Source of the DNA: Eubacterium sp.
GTDB taxonomy: Bacteria > Bacillota_A > Clostridia > Lachnospirales > Lachnospiraceae
Assembly: GCA_017475785.1 (NCBI GenBank)
Contig: JAFVEX010000165.1
Location: forward strand, 1-12,333
Length of the DNA stretch: 12,333 nt
Reading direction: 5' to 3'
Position numbers and translations under genes: made by a program. This document shows positions 6,796-12,333 of the stretch, in pieces; the stretch's first letter is position 1, and the number at the start of each line of letters is the position of its first letter. The notes below the pieces were generated by a model that had not been told where the DNA came from, made no database searches, and was given only the letters and a program-made list of their open reading frames with translations.

Positions 6796-7409
6796 ATATT
6801 AAAACAATTATCAATCATACAGCGCAGCACAGGGCTGAGAGAATCATTCCACCGGGGGCAAAAAGCGCCGCGGTGCTGATCCCGCTGACTGTTCTTGAGA
6901 ATGAAGAACCGCGTATCCTTTTTGAAAAGAGAAGCCCGGAAGTCCGGCAGGGCGGAGAGATCTGCTTCCCCGGCGGAAGGATCGAGGCCGGAGAGACGCC
7001 GGAGCAGACCGCGGTCAGGGAGACTTCAGAAGAACTGCTGATTTCACCGGGGAAGATCGAATTGATCGCTCCGATGTTCGTCATGGCCGGCCCGGGAGGC
7101 GCGGAAATCCATTCATTTCTTGGCAGGATCAGGGAATACACAGGCACATTTAACAGAGATGAGGCGGAGAACGTATTTACGATTCCACTACAGTGGTTTT
7201 TTGAGAATCCGCCGGAAATTCACAGGGGAAGGATGCGCCTGGAAGTAGGAGAAGATTACCCGTGGCATCTGATTCCGGGAGGGCGCGCTTACCCCATGCG
7301 AACCATCCCCCGTGAATTGTTCTTCTATGAGACACCACACGGCGTTATCTGGGGAATGACAGCAGAACTGCTGTATCATTTTATGCAGCTGCTGCCCTTT
7401 GAATCATAA
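6786..7409 (+). CDS. Nudix hydrolase, CoA pyrophosphatase-like
   Basis: A 207-residue Nudix protein. The Nudix box is at residues 64-86: G64, E70, R78-E79 and the metal-binding pair E82-E83 fit GX5EX7REUXEEXGU, except that the usual Gly near the end is Leu85. Just before it, KRSPEVRQGGEICFPGG (residues 48-64) closely resembles the NuCoA signature of CoA diphosphatases (NudL, NUDT7/8), with one residue fewer between Arg and Gly. The likely reaction is hydrolysis of CoA or acyl-CoA to phosphopantetheine and 3',5'-ADP, but this is inferred from motifs. Another nucleoside diphosphate substrate is possible. The frame is open upstream to 6699 inside folC. ATG 6786, with AGGA nine bases upstream, is the sensible start and overlaps folC by ten bases. 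It is the last gene before the terminator. Confidence 0.85.
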   Translation: MHVDIKTIINHTAQHRAERIIPPGAKSAAVLIPLTVLENEEPRILFEKRSPEVRQGGEICFPGGRIEAGETPEQTAVRETSEELLISPGKIELIAPMFVMAGPGGAEIHSFLGRIREYTGTFNRDEAENVFTIPLQWFFENPPEIHRGRMRLEVGEDYPWHLIPGGRAYPMRTIPRELFFYETPHGVIWGMTAELLYHFMQLLPFES

Positions 7410-7435
7410 TCATTTTTGGGCGACCAGAAACAAGT

Positions 7436-7479
7436 GGCTGCCGCGCGAAGCATCTTCGCGCGGCAGCCAAAAGTTTTTT
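7436..7479 (+). terminator. Strong intrinsic terminator between convergent genes
   Basis: A perfect 15-bp stem pairs 7436-7450 (GGCTGCCGCGCGAAG) with 7454-7468 around a 3-nt loop CAT. AAAAG and six T follow. It ends the nrdR-to-Nudix block. On the minus strand the same hairpin is followed by ACTTGTTTCT, a weaker T-rich tract, so it may also serve the ligase gene that converges on it. Confidence 0.92.
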
Positions 7480-9114
7480 ATCCTCTGTTCTGTTCTTCTA
7501 CGAGGCGCACGCCGCAGTACTGCTCGCGCAGCTTCGGCTTCTCGATCTTGCCGGTGGCGTTGCGCGGGACATCCGCGAAGATAATCTTGCGCGGGCGTTT
7601 GTAGCGCGGCAGTTTGGTACAGAACTGGTTGACGTCCTCCTCTGTGAGGGTCATGCCTTCCTTTACCTGGATGATCGCGGTCGCGATTTCGCCGAGCCGC
7701 TTATCCGGCGTGCCGATGACGGCGACGTCGTGGATTTTGCTGTTTGAGGCGAGGAACGCCTCGATCTGTACCGGATAGAGATTCTCGCCGCCGGAGATGA
7801 TGACGTCTTTCTTGCGGTCGACGAGGAAGTAGAAGCCGTCCGCGTCGCGCTTTGCCATATCACTGTGTGCAGCCATCCGTCGATCAGCGTTTCGGCGGTC
7901 GCGTCCGGATCTTTGTAGTACTCGACCATCACGCCGGGCCCCTTGACACAGAGTTCGCCGACTTCCTCGGGCTCTGTAATATCCGCGCCGCTCTCATCGA
8001 CGATTTTTGCCTTCCAGCCGAAGCCGGGCAGACCGATCGCGCCGACCTTGTCCACATGATCCATGCCCAGGTGCACGCATCCGGGACCGGTTGACTCGGA
8101 GAGGCCGTAGTTGGTGTCGTATTTATGGTGTGGGAAATACTCCAGCCAGTGCTTGATCAGGCTCGGCGGGACGGGCTGCGCGCCGATGTGCATGAGCCGC
8201 CACTGAGCCAGATGGTAATCCTCGATCTTCAGCTCGCCGGAATCCAGCGCGGCGAGGATGTCCTGTGCCCACGGGACGAGCAGCCACACGATGGTGCAGT
8301 GCTCCTGAGACACCGCGCGGAAAATCGCTTTCGGGCGGTTACCCTTCAGGATGACGGCTTTGCTGCCGGTATACAGAGAGCCGAACCAGTGCATCTTCGC
8401 GCCGGTGTGATACAACGGCGGAATGCAGAGGAACGTATCCTCGTGTGTTGTCGCGTGATGCGTCGCCTCCATCCGCGCGGACTGCATCAGCGCAGTGTGG
8501 CGGAGCAGGATCGCCTTTGGGAAGCCGGTCGTGCCGGAGGAAAAATAGATCGCCGCGTAGTCGTCGTCTTCGATCAGGATCTTCGGCGCGACGCTGGAGC
8601 AGTTTGCCGCGGATTCCTGATAGTCCTCCGCGAAGGACGGGCAGGAATTGCCGACGTAGAGCAGGAGGCAGTTACGCCCGAGCTCGCCCTCGATCGACTC
8701 CACGCGGCCGATAAATTCCTCGCCGAAGAACAGGACATCGACATCCGCGAGGCGGACACAGTACTCGATCTCATCCGCGGTATAGCGGAAATTCATCGGA
8801 ACCGCGATGGCGCCGGCCTTCAGAACGCCGAAGTAGATCGGCAGCCACTCCAGAGAGTTCATCAAGAGTATGGCCACTTTCTGCCCCTTCTGAATGCCCT
8901 TTTTGATCAGAAGATTCGCGACGCGGTTTGCTTTCTCGTCAAATACCGCCCAGGTGATCTCCCGGCGGTAATAGATGTTTGAGGTGGACTGAATCAGTTC
9001 ATATTCCTTCCAGGTAACGCGCTGGGGCTCGGTGATTTCCGGATTGATCTCCACGAGCGCGGTTTCATCGCTGTACAGCTTACTGTTTCGTTCCAGCAAA
9101 TCAGTAATAGGCAT
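7478..9114 (-). pseudogene. AMP-forming acyl-CoA ligase, split by a one-base frameshift
   Basis: An ANL-superfamily acyl/aryl-CoA ligase of about 545 residues once the frame is repaired. The first frame runs from ATG 9114, with AGAAGGGA six bases upstream, and carries YFSSGTTGFPK (residues 190-200, AMP/phosphate loop), YGLSESTG and YKDPDATAETLIDGWLHT. At codon 417 it leaves the family. The other frame continues with DMAKRDADGFYFLVDRKKDVIISGGEN, YP(V)QIE and the catalytic-lysine motif RNATGKIEKPKLRE, ending at TAA 7480-7478. Restoring one G, a C on the plus strand next to 7863, would recreate the invariant LHTGD. Without it the C-terminal catalytic domain is lost. Everything else is intact, so this is a very recent mutation or a sequencing error. 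The substrate is unknown. Its position back-to-back with iorAB-paaK suggests an aromatic or branched organic acid. Confidence 0.88.
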
Positions 9115-9156
9115 ATCGGTTCCCTTCTTTCTTTTTACACTTTAAACTACTAAACC

Positions 9157-9185
9157 AGAATAGAAGATTTTCCACGGAATGTCAA
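9157..9185 (-). promoter_or_regulatory. Sigma-A promoter of the acyl-CoA ligase gene
   Basis: On the minus strand a perfect TTGACA (9185-9180), a 17-bp spacer and TATTCT (9162-9157). It lies 42 bp upstream of the start codon, with the ribosome binding site between. Confidence 0.75.
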
Positions 9186-9261
9186 GCGTATCAGCGACAA
9201 AGCAGCATTTCCGGGGCTCTGTTTTTCACCAGATTCGTCTGCTTAAAAAATGTACTGGCGT

Positions 9262-9283
9262 TTTAATGTAATAAAGCATTAAA
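9262..9283. promoter_or_regulatory. Candidate operator: TTTAATG-N8-CATTAAA inverted repeat
   Basis: A perfect 7-bp inverted repeat, TTTAATG (9262-9268) and CATTAAA (9277-9283), ends one base before the iorA -35 box. The position would suit an activator, or a regulator acting on both divergent promoters. No regulator gene is in the window to pair with it. AT-rich palindromes also arise by chance. Confidence 0.4.
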
Positions 9284-9284
9284 G

Positions 9285-9313
9285 TTGAAGTGATTTCATA
9301 ATTGTGGTAGAAT
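9285..9313 (+). promoter_or_regulatory. Sigma-A promoter of the iorA-iorB-paaK operon
   Basis: TTGAAG (9285-9290), a 17-bp spacer and TAGAAT (9308-9313), with TGG before the -10 as an extended -10. The leader to the iorA ATG is about 35 bases. Confidence 0.72.
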
Positions 9314-9353
9314 AGGCAAGGATGTTTTATTTACGGGAAAGGGTATTGATGCT

Positions 9354-11096
9354 ATGAAACAATTATTGCTTGGCAACAAAGCAGTTGCCAGAGGCCTCTA
9401 CGAGGCCGGCTGCTCGTTTGTGTCCAGCTATCCGGGGACACCGAGCACGGAAATCACGGAAGAAGCGGCGAAATACGATGAGATTTACTGCGAGTGGGCG
9501 CCCAATGAGAAGGTTGCGATGGAAGCAGCTTTTGGTGCCTGTCTTTCCGGCAGACGCGCGTTCTGCGGCATGAAGCACGTCGGCCTGAATGTGGCGGCAG
9601 ACCCGCTGTATACCATGTCTTATACCGGCGTCAATGCAGGTTTCGTCATCGGCGTGGCAGACGACGCGGGTATGCATTCCTCCCAGAATGAGCAGGATTC
9701 CCGCCATCACGCGATTGCTTCCAAGGTACCGATGCTGGAGCCGTCCGACTCTGCCGAGTCCTATGAATTCGCGAAGCTTGCCTATGAGCTTTCTGAGAAA
9801 TTCGACACACCGGTTCTCCTGAAGATGTGCACGCGCGTCGCGCACTCCCAGTCACTGGTGGAAACCGGGGAGCGCAGCCTGCCGGAGCGCAAAACCTATG
9901 AAAAAAATATCGCGAAATATGTCATGATGCCGGGCAACGCCAAGCGGCGCCATCCGGTTGTCGAGGAGCGCACGGCAAAGCTCACAGAGTGGGCAGAGAC
10001 CGCGCCCATAAACCGTGTGGAGATGGGCGGCACAGAGCTGGGCATCATTACATCCTCCACTTCCTATCAGTATGTCAAAGAGGTGTTCGGCGACGATGTG
10101 TCCGTACTCAAGCTGGGCATGGTCAATCCGCTTCCGGAGAAGCTGATCTGTGACTTTGCGGAAAAGGTAGACAAGCTCGTCGTTGTCGAGGAGCTGGATC
10201 CGATCATCGAGAACCACTGCAAGACGCTCGGCCTGGAGGTTTCCGGCAAGGATCTGCTGCCGATGATCGATGAATTTTCACAGAATCTGGTGGCGAAGGC
10301 ACTTGGCCGGGAGGTTCCGGCCGGCATCGCGCTCGACGAGCCGATCCCGGTGCGTCCGCCGGTGATGTGCGCGGGATGTCCGCACCGCGGCCTTTTCTAC
10401 ACCCTGAATAAGAATAAATGCACCGTGCTCGGTGACATCGGCTGTTACACGCTCGGTGCTGTCGCCCCGCTGGCGGCGATGGAGATGACGCTCTGCATGG
10501 GCGCCTCCGTCAGCGCGATTCACGGCTTCAATAAGGCCGGAGACGGAGAGAACGAAGGCAAAACCGTGGCGGTCATCGGAGATTCCACATTTATGCACTC
10601 CGGCATGACCGGCCTCGCAAACATCGCCTACAACCAGTCAAATTCGACCGTCATCATCCTGGACAATTCCATCACCGGCATGACCGGACACCAGCAGAAT
10701 CCGACGACAGGATACAACATCAAGGGTGATCCTGCCGGCAAGATTGATCTGGAGGCGCTGTGCCGTGCCATGGGCTTTGAGCGGGTGCGCGTGGTGGATC
10801 CTTACAACCTCGCGCAGTGTGACGCCGTGATCAAGGAAGAGCTGGCAGTTGACGCGCCGTCTGTCATCATTTCCAGACGCCCGTGCGCGCTGCTGAAATA
10901 CGTGAAGCACAATCCGCCGCTTCGCGTCGACCGGGACAAGTGCGTAGGCTGTAAGTCCTGCATGCGGATCGGCTGTCCGGCGATTTCCATCAAAGAAGGA
11001 AAAGCGCATGTTGACGAGACGCTCTGCGTCGGCTGCGGCGTGTGTGAGCAGATGTGCAAATTCGATGCGTTCAGGCAGACAGGAAAGGAGGACTGA
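9354..11096 (+). CDS. iorA: Indolepyruvate:ferredoxin oxidoreductase, alpha subunit
   Basis: A 580-residue TPP- and iron-sulfur-dependent 2-oxoacid oxidoreductase subunit. The N-terminal pyrimidine-binding-type domain has SSYPGTPSTEITE and the IorA-typical MKHVGLNVAADPL. The TPP-binding half carries CAGCPHRG (residues 339-346), GDIGCYTLG (360-368), and GDS at 409-411 with DNS at 437-439. The C-terminal ferredoxin domain has two clusters: C530, C533, C536, C541 (CX2CX2CX4CP, the unusual spacing known in IorA) and C558, C561, C564, C568. With IorB it converts indolepyruvate, phenylpyruvate or hydroxyphenylpyruvate plus CoA to the aryl-acetyl-CoA, CO2 and reduced ferredoxin. It is cytoplasmic and oxygen-sensitive. 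ATG 9354 follows GGGAAAGGG by ten bases. Length and all key residues are normal. It leads an operon with iorB and paaK. Confidence 0.96.
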   Translation: MKQLLLGNKAVARGLYEAGCSFVSSYPGTPSTEITEEAAKYDEIYCEWAPNEKVAMEAAFGACLSGRRAFCGMKHVGLNVAADPLYTMSYTGVNAGFVIGVADDAGMHSSQNEQDSRHHAIASKVPMLEPSDSAESYEFAKLAYELSEKFDTPVLLKMCTRVAHSQSLVETGERSLPERKTYEKNIAKYVMMPGNAKRRHPVVEERTAKLTEWAETAPINRVEMGGTELGIITSSTSYQYVKEVFGDDVSVLKLGMVNPLPEKLICDFAEKVDKLVVVEELDPIIENHCKTLGLEVSGKDLLPMIDEFSQNLVAKALGREVPAGIALDEPIPVRPPVMCAGCPHRGLFYTLNKNKCTVLGDIGCYTLGAVAPLAAMEMTLCMGASVSAIHGFNKAGDGENEGKTVAVIGDSTFMHSGMTGLANIAYNQSNSTVIILDNSITGMTGHQQNPTTGYNIKGDPAGKIDLEALCRAMGFERVRVVDPYNLAQCDAVIKEELAVDAPSVIISRRPCALLKYVKHNPPLRVDRDKCVGCKSCMRIGCPAISIKEGKAHVDETLCVGCGVCEQMCKFDAFRQTGKED

Positions 11097-11099
11097 CGG

Positions 11100-11672
11100 A
11101 TGAAAACGAAAAATGTTATGATCGTGGGCGTCGGCGGTCAGGGTTCACTCCTCGCCAGCAAGCTGCTCGGCCAGCTTCTGATGGACGCAGGCTATGATGT
11201 AAAGGTTTCCGAGGTACACGGCATGTCCCAGAGAGGCGGCAGCGTCGTGACGTATGTCCGGTACGGCGACCGCGTCGCGTCTCCGGTCATCGACCAGGGA
11301 GAGGCGGATTTCATCGTCTCCTTCGAGCTGCTGGAAGCAGCCAGATGGCTGCCGTATCTGAAGAAGGACGGCCAGATCGTCACCAATATTCAGCAGATGG
11401 ACCCGATGCCGGTCATTACGGGAGCGATGCAGTATCCGGAAAACCTGGTGGAAAAGATGCGGGACGCGGGCGCGAAGGTGGACGCGCTGGACTGTCTGGC
11501 ACTCGCGGAGCAGGCGGGCTCCTCAAAAGCAGTCAACCTGGTTCTGATGGGGCGGCTCTCCCATTATTTCGACATGCCGGATGAGGCGTGGCAGAAAGCC
11601 ATCGACACGGTTGTCCCGGAGAAGTTCCGCGCCATGAACAAGGTGGCGTTTGAGCTCGGCAAGAACGCATAA
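11100..11672 (+). CDS. iorB: Indolepyruvate:ferredoxin oxidoreductase, beta subunit
   Basis: A 190-residue gamma-type (POR gamma-like) subunit. The N-terminus holds the glycine-rich VGVGGQGS (residues 9-16), and SEVHGMSQRGGSVVTYVRYG (about 37-56) is the hallmark of this family. It completes the IorAB complex and helps form the CoA/TPP active site. It contains no iron-sulfur motif, as expected because the clusters are in IorA. The start lies three bases after the iorA stop and is preceded by AAAGGAGG, so the two are translated together. A 47-bp AT-rich gap without a terminator separates it from paaK. Confidence 0.96.
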   Translation: MKTKNVMIVGVGGQGSLLASKLLGQLLMDAGYDVKVSEVHGMSQRGGSVVTYVRYGDRVASPVIDQGEADFIVSFELLEAARWLPYLKKDGQIVTNIQQMDPMPVITGAMQYPENLVEKMRDAGAKVDALDCLALAEQAGSSKAVNLVLMGRLSHYFDMPDEAWQKAIDTVVPEKFRAMNKVAFELGKNA

Positions 11673-11719
11673 AAAAGGCAGCAATTAATTTTACATATAT
11701 GAAGGAGTAACAAAGCAGT

Positions 11720-12333
11720 ATGGAACGTTACTATCAGCAGGAGATCGAATGTGCCTCGCGCGAGGAAATCATTGCGATCCAGAACGAGAAGCTCGTCAAT
11801 CAGGTACAGCATGTCTGGAACAATGTGCCGTATTACCGCAAAAAAATGGAGGAAAAGGGCGTCACGCCTGATGACATCAAGTCGATTGATGATCTGCACA
11901 AGCTTCCGTTTCTGAGCAAGGCGGACCTGCGCGAGGCGTACCCGTACGGCCTGATGGGCAAACCGCTGAAAGACTGTGTGCGCATCCAGTCCACATCCGG
12001 AACGACCGGCAAGCGCGTCGTCGCCTTCTACACGCAGCACGACATCGATCTGTGGGAGGAATGCTGCGCCCGCGCGATCATGGCGGCCGGCGGTACCGAC
12101 GAGGATGTCTGCCAGGTCTCCTACGGCTACGGCCTGTTCACCGGCGGACCCGGACTGAACGGCGGCAGCCACAAGGTCGGCTGCCTGACTGTCCCGACGA
12201 GTTCCGGCAATACCGAGCGTCAGATCATGTTCATTATGGATCTTCAGACCACGATCCTTTGCTGCACGCCGAGCTACGCCGCCTTCCTGGCCGAGACCAT
12301 GAAGGAAATGGGGCTCACACCGGATCAGATCCC
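11720..12333 (+). CDS. paaK: Phenylacetate-CoA ligase, N-terminal part (runs off right edge)
   Basis: An open frame of 204 complete codons to the window edge with a clear PaaK N-terminus. HVWNNVPYYRKKMEEKGVTPDDI and DLHKLPFLSKADLREAYPYGL match the family start. RIQSTSGTTGKRV (residues 88-100) is the ATP/AMP phosphate loop. SYGYGLFTGGPG and TSSGNTERQIM followed by CCTPSYAAFLAE are further PaaK blocks. It is an AMP-forming ligase for phenylacetate or related arylacetates. Beside iorAB it may run towards free acid and ATP (inference). The ATG at 11720 has GAAGGAG twelve bases upstream, a long spacing, but no better start is visible and the N-terminus fits the family. Roughly half of the protein is outside the window. 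Confidence 0.94.
   Translation, partial: MERYYQQEIECASREEIIAIQNEKLVNQVQHVWNNVPYYRKKMEEKGVTPDDIKSIDDLHKLPFLSKADLREAYPYGLMGKPLKDCVRIQSTSGTTGKRVVAFYTQHDIDLWEECCARAIMAAGGTDEDVCQVSYGYGLFTGGPGLNGGSHKVGCLTVPTSSGNTERQIMFIMDLQTTILCCTPSYAAFLAETMKEMGLTPDQI

Noticed and set aside
7858..7870. Programmed ribosomal frameshift in the acyl-CoA ligase
   Set aside because: The coding sequence around the shift (CACACAGTGATATGG) has no slippery heptamer and no homopolymer, and acyl-CoA ligases are not known to use recoding. A lost G explains it more simply.
8125..8982. Plus-strand open frame of 285 codons inside the acyl-CoA ligase
   Set aside because: It is the shadow of the ligase. The minus strand carries the conserved ANL motifs across the whole interval.
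1..12333. CRISPR array, toxin-antitoxin pair, phage or defence genes
   Set aside because: No regularly spaced repeats and no proteins of these families were found. All substantial frames are accounted for by the listed genes.

Overview
The window looks like chromosomal DNA of an anaerobic, moderately GC-rich Bacillota bacterium. A gut-type clostridial lineage (Lachnospiraceae-like) is my best guess. Grounds: a membrane-anchored L,D-transpeptidase of the clostridial type, NrdR, AGGAGG-type ribosome binding sites, sigma-A promoters with TGn extended -10 boxes, and the oxygen-sensitive ferredoxin-linked enzyme indolepyruvate oxidoreductase. No phage, plasmid, insertion-sequence or CRISPR content is visible.

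Layout: (1) 1-840, minus strand: N-terminal 280 residues of an L,D-transpeptidase precursor, running off the left edge, with its own promoter. (2) 1055-1247: a self-contained tRNA-Leu(CAG) unit with promoter, tRNA and intrinsic terminator. (3) 1487-1972: a small COG2426-type membrane protein. (4) 1989-2068: a purine-rich, repeat-like intergenic segment. (5) 2149-7409: a tight six-gene plus-strand block nrdR-trpF-proB-M20 peptidase-folC-Nudix, with gaps from a 10-bp overlap to 68 bp, closed by a hairpin with a 15-bp stem. (6) 7478-9114, minus strand: an AMP-forming acyl-CoA ligase broken by one missing base. (7) 9354 to the right edge: iorA-iorB-paaK, transcribed divergently from the ligase.

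How the genes work together: the housekeeping block groups dNTP control (NrdR), one tryptophan step (TrpF), the first proline step (ProB), a peptidase, folate glutamylation (FolC) and a Nudix hydrolase. No single pathway unites them. The right end is coherent. IorAB oxidatively decarboxylates aryl-pyruvates (transamination products of Trp, Phe, Tyr) to aryl-acetyl-CoA and reduced ferredoxin, and PaaK interconverts aryl-acetyl-CoA and the free arylacetate. Together they suit amino-acid fermentation to indoleacetate, phenylacetate or hydroxyphenylacetate with energy conservation. The divergent ligase shares the intergenic region, and each side has a good promoter with 17-bp spacing.

The observations most worth checking are the frameshifted ligase, the ior-paaK/ligase locus with its candidate operator, and the repeat-like segment upstream of nrdR. 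I found no clear evidence for a wholly new system.
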